A DNA stretch of 34,309 bases from a virus. The notes under the pieces are model-generated. The model made no database searches and was not told where the DNA came from. It saw only the letters and a list, made by a program, of their open reading frames with translations. The stretch lies in IMG/VR virus record IMGVR_UViG_3300011113_000662, positions 1 through 34,309 of that record. One strand, written 5' to 3'. Positions within the stretch are counted from its first letter, which is position 1, and each line of letters opens with the position of its first letter. The translations under genes and the position numbers were made by a program. Positions 24,175 through 30,980 of this stretch are shown here, piece by piece.

Positions 24175-25299
24175 CTAAATCGCCTTCTTTACGCGGTCCA
24201 GATACTCCGGGTCCGAGTGCAGATACAGCGTCTGAGTAATCGAAGGATTGGCGTGGCCCATCATCCGGGAGATGTCTTCAAGAGCAATCTTCCCCTCACG
24301 GCGCCACTTGGAGCCCCGATAGTGGCGAAGCGAGTGGAGCGCCATGTTGAGTGGATAGTCGGAGGCACTACGCAACTTACGGAACGTGGTCGACCAGTTG
24401 CCGTTCGACATTGGCGTCCCGTTCTTCGTATCGACGAGGAAGCAATCGTCAGGCTGACTCTCCACCCATTTACGCAGAGCCGGGATTGAGTCGGCAGGAA
24501 TCACTACACGACGAACACCGGCTCCAGTTTTCGTCATCTTCTCCTCGTCAGAGTCCCGCGACGTCCACACAGACACGGTGCGTTGCTCCCAATCGAAGTT
24601 CGGCTTGCGGAGCGCTCGAATCTCAGACCAACGCAGCGCACACAACTGGGCCATCTCAATCACGAACCAGGCTCGGCCACCATCGAATTGCTCACGAGCC
24701 TTCGCGGCCGCCAGGAGGCTCTCCACCTGCGACTCGACAGGTATCGATTTCAGCGGGACGGGTGCGAGCTGCACATTCATGTCGGTCGTGCGCGACTTCG
24801 GAACCGGTACGTCGCGCGTCGGCTCTTGTCCGGCAGTCCACACTCCGTGCTTCACCCCGTGGGCGCCGACCTTCGACAGAATCTTGCGGGCCTTCGCAAC
24901 GGTGTGCTTCGAGTAGCCGGCATCGAAGATGGTGCGCAGCACCGCGGCACAGTCGGCGGTCGACACGAGGCGGGCCTTCTTCGCTCCGAGGCTCGGCATG
25001 ATGTGGATGCGGAGAATAGAACGCAGCGTGTCGTAAGCCTTGTCCGAATAGTTGGGAAGGTTTTCTCGGCGCATCGCCGCATCGGCTACGCCACCAAACG
25101 TGCCCTCCGGGGAGCCGAGCCCGCCCGATGCGAGCCGGGTCTCAACCTGACGGGCGAACGTGCAGGCCTCCTCCCAGGTCGACTTCGAACGCTCGACCGT
25201 CTTACCGTTCTCACGCCACCGGATACGGACCCACGATCCGCGCTCCGCTACTGACACCGCACCGAACGAGGTCTTGCGGCTTCCTTTTTTCTTGCTCAT
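24175..25299 (-). CDS. int: Tyrosine-family integrase
   Basis: The 374-residue product has an N-terminal arm-binding region (GSWVRIRWRENGKTVERSK), a core-binding domain (about 70-160), and the catalytic domain with all expected residues: ALRWSEIRALR (Arg223), Lys near 257, LHSLRHYRGS (His322, Arg325), GHANP (His349) and the nucleophile Tyr359 in ITQTLYLH. It would catalyse phage integration and excision. The start with AAAGGAAAA upstream is chosen; a 29-codon upstream extension overlaps the excisionase-like gene. It is transcribed leftward away from the repeat-rich candidate attachment region. Confidence 0.95.
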   Translation of the reverse strand: MSKKKGSRKTSFGAVSVAERGSWVRIRWRENGKTVERSKSTWEEACTFARQVETRLASGGLGSPEGTFGGVADAAMRRENLPNYSDKAYDTLRSILRIHIMPSLGAKKARLVSTADCAAVLRTIFDAGYSKHTVAKARKILSKVGAHGVKHGVWTAGQEPTRDVPVPKSRTTDMNVQLAPVPLKSIPVESQVESLLAAAKAREQFDGGRAWFVIEMAQLCALRWSEIRALRKPNFDWEQRTVSVWTSRDSDEEKMTKTGAGVRRVVIPADSIPALRKWVESQPDDCFLVDTKNGTPMSNGNWSTTFRKLRSASDYPLNMALHSLRHYRGSKWRREGKIALEDISRMMGHANPSITQTLYLHSDPEYLDRVKKAI

Positions 25300-25315
25300 T
25301 GCTTTTCCTTTCTGG

Positions 25316-25573
25316 TTAGGCCGCAGCCATTCGGGTGCGGCGTTGGGGACCCCGGGCCTTGCCTTGCAGCAAGTCCGGGGAGACATACATGAAGTCGGAG
25401 TTCAAGGCCTTGGATTTCGAAATCCAACGGTCGAGCTCGGCGCTGTTGATGCGAGGGCTCTTCGGCCCGATGTAGACGACGGTCGGAAACGACGGGTCAG
25501 ACTGCGCCCGCCGCCACACCGTGGTCCTGTGCCAGCCAAGTCGGCGGGCTGTTTCTTTGATCGTGATAAGCAT
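25316..25573 (-). CDS. Excisionase-like helix-turn-helix protein
   Basis: The 85-residue product starts with MLITIKETARRLGWHRTTVWRRAQ, a MerR/AlpA-type winged helix-turn-helix, followed by a wing (FPTVVYIGPKSPRINSAELDRWISK). AlpA/Xis proteins of this kind bend DNA at attachment sites and choose excision over integration, or activate integrase transcription. It lies 16 bases upstream of the integrase gene in the same direction. No clear Shine-Dalgarno is seen. The frame stays open upstream to about 26068 but that part crosses repeats and the tRNA, so the short start is preferred. Confidence 0.72.
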   Translation of the reverse strand: MLITIKETARRLGWHRTTVWRRAQSDPSFPTVVYIGPKSPRINSAELDRWISKSKALNSDFMYVSPDLLQGKARGPQRRTRMAAA

Positions 25574-25656
25574 CCAATACGGATGGTGACGGCGCCAGAA
25601 ACGGGCGCACTCCCCGCCAAAGTGGGGAGAGAAGTTGGGAGTGGATTCACAAATAC

Positions 25657-25672
25657 CCTGTAAACACAGGGC
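25657..25672. repeat. TGTAAACA pseudo-palindrome, copy 1
   Basis: CCCTGTAAACACAGGG is a perfect inverted repeat (CCCTGT/ACAGGG) around AAAC. It shares 13 of 16 positions with the copy at 25745 (CCTTGTAAACATTGGG). The pair flanks the candidate crossover site, so it could bind a dimeric protein such as Xis or a repressor. Confidence 0.65.
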
Positions 25673-25690
25673 ATTTATGGGGGTGACTTT

Positions 25691-25705
25691 TTGCCTTCCA
25701 AGCAA
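25691..25705. mobile_element. attP: Candidate attP core matching the tRNA-Gly anticodon loop
   Basis: TTGC-CTTCCAA-GCAA has four-base symmetric arms around seven bases, the usual crossover length for tyrosine integrases. TGCCTTCCAAGCA (25692-25704) is identical to the anticodon stem-loop of the tRNA-Gly gene at 25937-25949. Williams' class of tRNA sites with crossover in the anticodon loop has exactly this symmetry. Sequence beyond the core does not continue the tRNA. Confidence 0.55.
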
Positions 25706-25744
25706 GTTATGTACCTGCCGCCTTTTGGCGTGAAGTAACGAAAA

Positions 25745-25760
25745 CCTTGTAAACATTGGG
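25745..25760. repeat. TGTAAACA pseudo-palindrome, copy 2
   Basis: CCTTGTAAACATTGGG matches copy 1 at 13 of 16 positions, with the central TGTAAACA intact and a less perfect outer inversion. It lies between the candidate core and the right-hand GTTGGGAG cluster. Confidence 0.6.
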
Positions 25761-25909
25761 CTTCTCGGATTTGGCTGCGTAGCGCCAGTCTCCAAAAAGG
25801 TGGGAGAAAACGTGGGAGAGGCACCCTTTTGGGGGTGATGTTGGGAGAAATGTTGGGAGCGTGAGAGAGAGACGTTGGGAGAAAATCGGTAGGTTATGAG
25901 GCACCCAAC

Positions 25910-25983
25910 GCGGCCAAGGTGTTGTGGTGGCACTTCTGCCTTCCAAGCAGACGGCGCGGGTTCGATTCCCGCTGGCCGCTCCA
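25910..25983 (+). tRNA. tRNA-Gly(UCC)
   Basis: A complete cloverleaf of 74 bases with encoded CCA: acceptor GCGGCCA/TGGCCGC pairs perfectly; D arm GTG...CAC; anticodon stem TCTGC/GCAGA with loop CTTCCAA, anticodon TCC (25942-25944); T arm GCGGG-TTCGATT-CCCGC. It decodes GGA and wobble glycine codons. No separate promoter was identified. The minus-strand gene beyond it ends exactly at its 3' border. Either it supports late translation or it replaces a host tRNA broken by integration; the nearby duplicated anticodon loop favours the second. Confidence 0.96.
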
Positions 25984-26316
25984 TCATCGTTTGGGCGGCC
26001 ATTTGTCGCCTTCGGTCCACCCCACCGGGGCGACAAACATCCACTCGCTGCATCGGGGACATTCCCATACCTTGGGGCGATACCTCGATCCAAAGTCCTT
26101 CCAGTTTTCTGGAATAAAGGAGAGCGGAGCCTTGACGGGATATTCCTTCTCACACCGTTCGCAAAACCAGATTTTGGGGTTGTAGGAGGTCTTCTCGAAC
26201 ACCGGCTCCTGGACCTCCTGCGGCGTGGCCTCCGGCTTGGGTGCCATCCGCTGGCGCTCTAATAAGTAGCCACCGGCAGCCAGGACTGCGCCGGCGAGAA
26301 GCAGCAGCCAGCTCAT
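25984..26316 (-). CDS. Membrane-anchored zinc-ribbon protein
   Basis: The 110-residue product starts with one transmembrane helix (MSWLLLLAGAVLAAGGYLLE), then a Pro/Glu linker and a four-Cys domain: FCERCEKEY near residue 51 and ECPRCSEW near residue 86. The rest should be cytoplasmic or exported depending on topology. It lies in the accessory segment beside the methyltransferase, and divergent from it. Membrane-bound zinc proteins near int are common among lysogenic conversion genes, but function is not identified. The TGA abuts the tRNA 3' end. Confidence 0.72.
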   Translation of the reverse strand: MSWLLLLAGAVLAAGGYLLERQRMAPKPEATPQEVQEPVFEKTSYNPKIWFCERCEKEYPVKAPLSFIPENWKDFGSRYRPKVWECPRCSEWMFVAPVGWTEGDKWPPKR

Positions 26317-26369
26317 AACGCGACAGTACCAGTGCTGCCGAGTTACATGTGCTGGCTACGGTGGAGCCG

Positions 26370-27440
26370 ATGCCAAAGAAGAAGCCAAAGTCGAAGAAGC
26401 CGGTCGCCAAGAAGCCCGCCCGCCCGCAACCGAGAACCGCTCCTCGCGACTTGACTGCAGCCAAGACTGCGAAGAAAGACGAGTTCTACACCCAGCTTCC
26501 AGACATCGAGCGGGAACTACGCCACTACAAGCAGCACTTCAAAGACAAAGTCGTCTACCTCAACTGCGACGACCCGAGGGTCAGCAACTTCTTCCACTAC
26601 TTCTCTTACAACTTCGAAGTACTCGGACTGAAGAAGGTGATCGCCACCTGCTACAAGAGCCAAGAAAGAGACCTTTTTAGCCAGAACGACAGTGAGCAAG
26701 CAATCTGGTTGGAATACACCGGGGACAAAGACGGCAACCGTGTCCCGGATCCGAGCGAGATCGGAGTCAAACCACTCGAAGGAGACGGGGACTTCCGCAG
26801 TGATGAGAGCATCGAGTTACTCAAGCAAGCGGACATCGTCGTCACGAACCCACCATTCTCGCTGTTCCGCGAGTACGTGGCTCAGCTAATGACATTCGAC
26901 AAGAAGTTCGTCATTTTAGGAAACATGAATGCCGTGACGTACAAGGAAGTATTTCCCCTGTTTCGGTCAAACCGTATCTGGTACGGACCGAGTATCAGCA
27001 GCGGTGACCGTGAATTCGGTGTGCCAGCAAGTTATCCGTTAGCAGCAGCCGGGTGTCGGGTTGATGAACACGGCAACAAGTTTGTACGAGTGAAGGGTGT
27101 TCGTTGGTTTACAAACCTCGACGTCTCCAAGCGACACGAGGACCTAGTTCTCTACAAGACCTACAACCCAGAGGAGTACCCTACGTATGACAACTACGAC
27201 GCAATCGAAGTGAGCAAGACAAAAGAGATTCCGATGGACTACCCCGGCGTCATGGGAGTACCAATAACGTTTCTCGACAAGTACAACCCGGATCAATTCG
27301 AGATACTTGGGATGGCCGCCTCAAGTTATGACGAGTACATGATGGGTATTCCGTTCAAAGGACAGAAAGATGGTCGTCCGATAGTGGCCGGTGAGAATGT
27401 GTACGCCCGAATCTTTATTCGTCGAAAGAGTAAACCGTGA
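26370..27440 (+). CDS. EcoRI-family adenine methyltransferase
   Basis: The 356-residue product has a Lys/Pro-rich N-terminal tail, then the features of the EcoRI-type adenine-N6 methyltransferase family: DEFYTQLPDIERELRHY (about 37-53), VVYLNCDDPRVSNFF (61-75), the catalytic NPPF (160-163) and ILGNMNAVTYKEVFP. It would methylate adenine in a specific, unknown DNA sequence using S-adenosylmethionine. GGTGGAG lies just before the ATG; a GTG seven codons upstream is possible. It overlaps the nuclease gene by 4 bases (GTGA), implying joint expression as a modification-restriction pair. Confidence 0.88.
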   Translation: MPKKKPKSKKPVAKKPARPQPRTAPRDLTAAKTAKKDEFYTQLPDIERELRHYKQHFKDKVVYLNCDDPRVSNFFHYFSYNFEVLGLKKVIATCYKSQERDLFSQNDSEQAIWLEYTGDKDGNRVPDPSEIGVKPLEGDGDFRSDESIELLKQADIVVTNPPFSLFREYVAQLMTFDKKFVILGNMNAVTYKEVFPLFRSNRIWYGPSISSGDREFGVPASYPLAAAGCRVDEHGNKFVRVKGVRWFTNLDVSKRHEDLVLYKTYNPEEYPTYDNYDAIEVSKTKEIPMDYPGVMGVPITFLDKYNPDQFEILGMAASSYDEYMMGIPFKGQKDGRPIVAGENVYARIFIRRKSKP

Positions 27441-28519
27441 AAATTGAACTAACCAGCGTCTCTATCCGCGAGCTCGCAACTGGGTACTTAGACAACCAAG
27501 AAGATGGAGTCGTCGGATACGGCGGCAAACTCGACATTCGACCCCCCTACCAGCGTGAGTTCGTCTACAAGGACAAACAACGCGACGCCGTCGTCGACAC
27601 CGTCTTCAAGACCTACCCGCTCAACGTCTTCTACTGGGCCGTCCGCCTCGACGGCGGGTTTGAAATCATCGACGGCCAGCAGCGCACAATCTCCGTCTGC
27701 CAGTACGTGAACAACGACTTCTCCTTCGAAGGCCGCTACTTCAACAACCTGCAAGACGACGAGCAGGAGAAGTTTCTCAACTACGAGATAACCGTGTACC
27801 GCTGCTCCGGAACCGACAGCGAGAAGCTCGCATGGTTCCGAACCATCAACATCGCCGGCGAGAAGCTCACCGAGCAGGAGCTGCGCAACGCTGTCTACTC
27901 CGGCTCATGGGTTTCGGCCGCCAAGCGAATCTTCAGTAAGAGCAACTGCGCCGCCTACCTCCTCGGCAGCGACTATGTAGACGGCTCACCGATCCGACAG
28001 CACTACCTCGAAGAAGTCATCACCTGGCTGTCCGACGGCGACATCGAGGGCTACATGGCTTCACACCAACACGACACGGATGCGAGCGCCGAATGGGACT
28101 ACTTCCAAAAAGTGATCGCGTGGGTGAAAGCGACGTTCACCGAGTACCGGTCCGAAATGAAGGGCCTGCCCTGGGGAACGCTCTACAACAAACACAAAGA
28201 CAAGGCCCTCGACCCGAAGAAGGTTGAGAGAGACGTCGCGAAACTCATGGAAGACGAGGACGTGACCAGCAAGAAAGGCATCTACGCCTACATCCTCACC
28301 GGCGAGGAGCGCAACCTAAACATCCGTACGTTCGACAAGAAGCAGAAGCGGGAAGCGTACGAACGGCAGAAAGGCATCTGCGTCAAATGCAAGAAGAAGT
28401 TCACCATCGAGGAGATGGAAGCTGACCACATCACCCCGTGGAGCAAGGGTGGCCCGACCGAAGCCGACAACTGCCAACTGCTCTGCATCGAAGACAATCG
28501 GCGCAAAGGCGGCAAGTAG
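27437..28519 (+). CDS. DUF262-HNH endonuclease
   Basis: The 360-residue product has an N-terminal DUF262 (ParB/sulfiredoxin-like) domain with PPYQREFVY (36-44) and IIDGQQRT (77-84), the nucleotide-binding or hydrolysing motif. The C-terminal HNH has CVKC (315-318), EADHITPWSKGG (Asp330, His331), Asn345 and a second Cys pair region NCQLLC. DUF262 plus HNH occurs in type IV (GmrSD-like) and SspE-like nucleases; here it starts within the stop of an adenine methyltransferase. It probably cuts DNA lacking, or carrying, the partner's methyl mark. The start is GTG. Confidence 0.88.
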   Translation: MKIELTSVSIRELATGYLDNQEDGVVGYGGKLDIRPPYQREFVYKDKQRDAVVDTVFKTYPLNVFYWAVRLDGGFEIIDGQQRTISVCQYVNNDFSFEGRYFNNLQDDEQEKFLNYEITVYRCSGTDSEKLAWFRTINIAGEKLTEQELRNAVYSGSWVSAAKRIFSKSNCAAYLLGSDYVDGSPIRQHYLEEVITWLSDGDIEGYMASHQHDTDASAEWDYFQKVIAWVKATFTEYRSEMKGLPWGTLYNKHKDKALDPKKVERDVAKLMEDEDVTSKKGIYAYILTGEERNLNIRTFDKKQKREAYERQKGICVKCKKKFTIEEMEADHITPWSKGGPTEADNCQLLCIEDNRRKGGK

Positions 28520-28529
28520 TCGGTCGCGT

Positions 28530-28733
28530 TCACTGCTCGGTGCCGTTGCGCATGTCTTGCAAAATGCGGCGCTCTTCTTCAAACATAAACCCAGCAGAGA
28601 GCTGGAATCCGAGCACGACCCCCAAGGTGAAGTCGAGAAGGCTGATCAAGTCAAACGCGTCGGACACAACGTCTACCGCAAACGCACCAAAGTAGCCAAG
28701 CACGAACCATTTCAGGATCTTGCGCCCCATCAT
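28530..28733 (-). CDS. Small membrane protein
   Basis: The 67-residue product has a basic start (MMGRKILK) and two hydrophobic stretches (WFVLGYFGAFAVDVV; LISLLDFTLGVVLGFQL) separated by a short loop, then a charged tail. It could be a two-helix membrane protein. It overlaps the upstream gene by ATGA and forms the last gene of the leftward early unit, tail to tail with the nuclease gene (10 bases apart). A role in superinfection exclusion would suit its location but is not shown by the sequence. Confidence 0.7.
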   Translation of the reverse strand: MMGRKILKWFVLGYFGAFAVDVVSDAFDLISLLDFTLGVVLGFQLSAGFMFEEERRILQDMRNGTEQ

Positions 28734-29191
28734 CGAGGCATCGACTGCATCAAGATAAGTCGATCCATGCAGCGCACGAGCGCCTCCGCGAGACTCCCAT
28801 TCCCCGTCGTATTGGTCAACACATTCTCCATGTCATCGCGAAACGCCATCGCCGAAGCCACTTCCTTCTCGCGATTCACCACGCTCACTAGGCGAACTCG
28901 CCGCCGACCTGGATGCTCTGAGGGGGCGACGTCATCATCGTTCTCGTTCTCGACTGGGGCGGCCCAACCACACGTTTCGATACCGACAATAGGCACCGGG
29001 CCAATCTGTTCGTATCCGGCAGGCAGGACCTGGAGTCCGAGATAGACATCTCCGGTCTGAATGTGGAACGTCAGCTCCCCATCATCCGACACGCTAAACA
29101 GGCGCGCCTGGCGGATGTCGAACGGGTCGTCGTCAGTTAGAGCAGCTGATTGGTAGTAAGCGAGCAGTGCGGTTGCTTCCAAAGGGGTCAT
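28730..29191 (-). CDS. Early protein of unknown function
   Basis: The 153-residue product has a helical N-terminus (TPLEATALLAYYQSAAL), a beta-like centre (DDGELTFHIQTGDVYLGLQVL), an acidic/charged linker (NENDDDVAPSEHPGRRR) and a C-terminal helix. It has no recognised motif. It shares a 4-base overlap with the next small membrane gene, so the two are probably coexpressed. Its ATG lacks a clear Shine-Dalgarno and is divergent from the plus-strand gene at 29296, with about 100 bases between them for promoters. Confidence 0.7.
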   Translation of the reverse strand: MTPLEATALLAYYQSAALTDDDPFDIRQARLFSVSDDGELTFHIQTGDVYLGLQVLPAGYEQIGPVPIVGIETCGWAAPVENENDDDVAPSEHPGRRRVRLVSVVNREKEVASAMAFRDDMENVLTNTTGNGSLAEALVRCMDRLILMQSMPR

Positions 29192-29295
29192 CGGTTACCA
29201 AGGTGACTGCAGGCGGCGATGTAGACACACCCCGCAAGAGGGGCTCTCCCGATGCAGGGAATGCACCACGAGGTTGCCCCGGGCACCATGAAGCC

Positions 29296-29712
29296 ATGCT
29301 CAACCCAAAGACTCCTCGACAGGCCCATATCCAAAAAGTTCTGGTCAAAGCGATGATTCGCGATGGCTTACGACCACCGACTACGGTCGTAGCGGCCGTC
29401 TACTCCCGAGTCGTCCGAGAAGCGCTTGAGAAGGGCCAACTCGATTCCGAAGTACTTCGCGACCCTCGGCTCATCCCGCTCGCCATCAACTACACGGCCA
29501 GCCACGACTTTGACAAGGCGTTCATCAAGGCGGTTGAAGCTCTCCTAATACTTCAACGAGTTGAACGAGAGAGGCGAGCTAAAGCGGCCGCGGCGAGAGA
29601 GACACAATCACCCGCTCTGCCCGAACCAGCACCGGCTCCGCGATCGAGACGTACTCCCCCGTGTCGTCCGGCCACAACCCGGCGTCGACCAAACCGTCGA
29701 CAATCGCCTTGA
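29296..29712 (+). CDS. Plus-strand protein of unknown function, tail overlaps rusA
   Basis: Within a leftward operon this rightward frame encodes 138 residues. Residues 1-95 look like a real folded helical protein (AHIQKVLVKAMIRDGLRPPT, REALEKGQLDSEVLRDPRLI, HDFDKAFIKAVEALLILQ). From about residue 96 it runs antiparallel to the resolvase gene for 134 bases and becomes low-complexity Pro/Arg, so the tail may be unimportant or the true end may lie in another frame. The Shine-Dalgarno is weak. Its solitary opposing direction would suit a regulator, but no DNA-binding motif is clear. Confidence 0.5.
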   Translation: MLNPKTPRQAHIQKVLVKAMIRDGLRPPTTVVAAVYSRVVREALEKGQLDSEVLRDPRLIPLAINYTASHDFDKAFIKAVEALLILQRVERERRAKAAAARETQSPALPEPAPAPRSRRTPPCRPATTRRRPNRRQSP

Positions 29713-29938
29713 CCGCAGGCAGGTAGTTCGACGGGTCGCGGCGACTTGACCCCTTCGCGAACGGCAGCTCGACTCGCACCGTTGAAGCCGGCTGCGGTCC
29801 GATCCCGGCGTTTCTTGCTGCCACCATCGCAGCGAAGCGGTAGTCGCGGGCCCGCTTCGCACGCCAGGACCAGTGCTTCGTTCTCTCCATGTTCAACGAC
29901 CACGGCTCATACGGTGGGTAGAACTCGAAGGTAATCAC
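29579..29938 (-). CDS. rusA: RusA-family Holliday junction resolvase
   Basis: The 119-residue product has the RusA family layout: an N-terminal substrate strand (FEFYPPYEPWSLNM), and the catalytic segment RRDPSNYLPAVKAIVDGLVD then AGLWPDD, with Asp68, Asn71, Lys77, Asp81 and Asp91/92 in the positions expected for the metal-binding Asp residues and Lys of E. coli RusA (about 120 residues). It resolves four-way junctions in phage recombination and replication. The GTG start overlaps the previous stop (GTGA), indicating coupled translation; the longer frame upstream is rejected. Confidence 0.85.
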   Translation of the reverse strand: MITFEFYPPYEPWSLNMERTKHWSWRAKRARDYRFAAMVAARNAGIGPQPASTVRVELPFAKGSSRRDPSNYLPAVKAIVDGLVDAGLWPDDTGEYVSIAEPVLVRAERVIVSLSPRPL

Positions 29939-30342
29939 TGCACATCCTCGAGGAGCGGAAAGAACGGAGCGATGGCGACTGCAATCTGGTCCACAATCCG
30001 CTCCAACGAATACGACAGCGACGTTGACAACACCGAAGCCGCCTGCTCCTGCAAGACGTCTCTCCCTATGTCGCCCACTAACTCCGACAGCTGCTCGGTA
30101 TGCACATGCAGCAGCTCGTGAACCACCGTCGAGCGGAGGTCTTCTCTCTTCCACTCGCTCCACTTCTCGTTGAACCGGAGAACAGCGTGGCGCTGCCCGT
30201 ACGTACACTCCGTCTCCGCCAGGGTGTCCTCATCGCAGAAGTTGGCGGCGACAACAATCTCCCAGTCGCGCAAACCAAACAGGTCGGACATCACCCGGAC
30301 GTACCGGGTGAGGGTGTCATGTGTCGAAAGTTTGCTGGACAC
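29935..30342 (-). CDS. HExxH zinc metalloprotease-like protein
   Basis: The 135-residue product has VVHELLHVHTEQL (about 73-85), with HELLH as the HExxH zinc motif and an additional His. The preceding WEIVVAANFCDED and YGQRHAVLRFNEKW resemble the substrate-strand region of small phage zincins seen in actinobacterial phages; the third ligand is not certain. It may process an early protein or bind metal without activity. GTG is selected because AGGAG lies seven bases upstream; ATG 17 codons later is the alternative. It overlaps the upstream gene by 26 bases and rusA by four. Confidence 0.65.
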   Translation of the reverse strand: MSSKLSTHDTLTRYVRVMSDLFGLRDWEIVVAANFCDEDTLAETECTYGQRHAVLRFNEKWSEWKREDLRSTVVHELLHVHTEQLSELVGDIGRDVLQEQAASVLSTSLSYSLERIVDQIAVAIAPFFPLLEDVQ

Positions 30343-30556
30343 GGCCAGGCTCCTGTGGGCCAATCTTTCGGTTAGCCAGTTCACGATCCGGGTGGCGCGC
30401 CCAACCTGCGCCACGCAACTTGACACCGCCTTGCCATCTGATGACACGCTTTGCCGGGCGGCCTTCGTGCTCCAACTCGTCAGGCGCTTGACCGAACGGG
30501 AAGTCGAGGTCGAACTCGCCGCCCTCGTCGTCGGTCCATTTGAACGAATAAAGCAT
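30317..30556 (-). CDS. FmdB-like small protein without cysteines
   Basis: The 79-residue product starts LYSFKWTDDEGGEFDLDFPF and continues ELEHEGRPAKRVIRW-GG, the same strand-turn-strand and helix pattern as FmdB-type zinc ribbons, but the four zinc-binding cysteines are replaced (Asp, Glu, His, Lys). It would therefore be a zinc-free version, possibly binding nucleic acid. It begins one base after the stop of the previous gene and its end overlaps the next by 26 bases. Family call is tentative. Confidence 0.5.
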   Translation of the reverse strand: MLYSFKWTDDEGGEFDLDFPFGQAPDELEHEGRPAKRVIRWQGGVKLRGAGWARHPDRELANRKIGPQEPGRVQQTFDT

Positions 30557-30557
30557 T

Positions 30558-30980
30558 TCACGACACCTCGGTGATGCGACCCTTGTGGGTGATCTTCTTC
30601 GTTGTTTTTGTGTCCGGCACGATCAACTTCGACGCCTCTGGCTTCGCTTCGACGAGCGGCTGACCCTCAGCCAGGAGACCTTCACGGCGGAGCAGACCCT
30701 CAATCAAGCCGATGAGTTTGGTGTTTTTGGTTCGGTCAGCTGCATAGATGACCCCATCGAGGACGCTCGCCATCGCCGCAAACGCGCCGGTGCTCACCAC
30801 CACCTGGTTGCGCAGAAGAAGGTTCTCAGTGGAGAGTTCATTGATGGCGTGGGCGGCGCGCTCGTTCGACTCTTCACACTCGCTGGCGATCTCGACTATC
30901 TCAAGAAGGCGTTCAGTGGAAAGCCACTCGTCGTTGTAGTCGCCATCGGCGTCGGATTGGGGGGTGGTCTCGTCAGTCAT
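30558..30980 (-). CDS. Early protein with helical core, unknown function
   Basis: The 140-residue product is acidic at the N-terminus (TDETTPQSDADGDYNDEW), then helical (TERLLEIVEIASECEESNER; ENLLLRNQVVVSTGAFAAM) and ends in a basic tail (KTTKKITHKGRITEVS). No motif is recognised. The ATG used excludes an upstream in-frame extension that overlaps the hairpin after the winged-helix gene. No good Shine-Dalgarno is seen. It is the first gene after the terminator-like hairpin at 31034, so it may have its own promoter. Confidence 0.65.
   Translation of the reverse strand: MTDETTPQSDADGDYNDEWLSTERLLEIVEIASECEESNERAAHAINELSTENLLLRNQVVVSTGAFAAMASVLDGVIYAADRTKNTKLIGLIEGLLRREGLLAEGQPLVEAKPEASKLIVPDTKTTKKITHKGRITEVS

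Larger units (their letters stand above)
25635..25884 (+). repeat. GTTGGGAG repeats, candidate integrase/Xis arm sites
   Basis: GTTGGGAG begins at 25635, 25840, 25852 and 25874, extended to GTTGGGAGAAA at 25840 and 25874. Close variants are GGTGGGAGAAA at 25799 and GTGGGAG at 25812. One copy lies left of the candidate core and five to its right, all in the same direction. This matches arm-type binding sites for integrase or excisionase, although binding is not shown. Confidence 0.75.
25574..25909. other. 336-bp repeat-rich candidate attachment region
   Basis: No gene is supported. The region holds six GTTGGGAG-like repeats, two TGTAAACA pseudo-palindromes and a 15-bp symmetric site identical over 13 bases to the anticodon stem-loop of the neighbouring tRNA. 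Arm-type repeats on both sides of a symmetric core, next to xis and int, is the layout of a tyrosine-integrase attachment site. Confidence 0.65.

Noticed and set aside
25910-25983. tRNA as the boundary of an integrated prophage
   Set aside because: Phage-type genes lie on both sides and the window ends join in frame, so a host-phage junction at the tRNA is unlikely.
25574-26068. Long N-terminal extension of the excisionase-like gene
   Set aside because: The extension would cross the repeats, the symmetric core and part of the tRNA; translated sequence there looks random.
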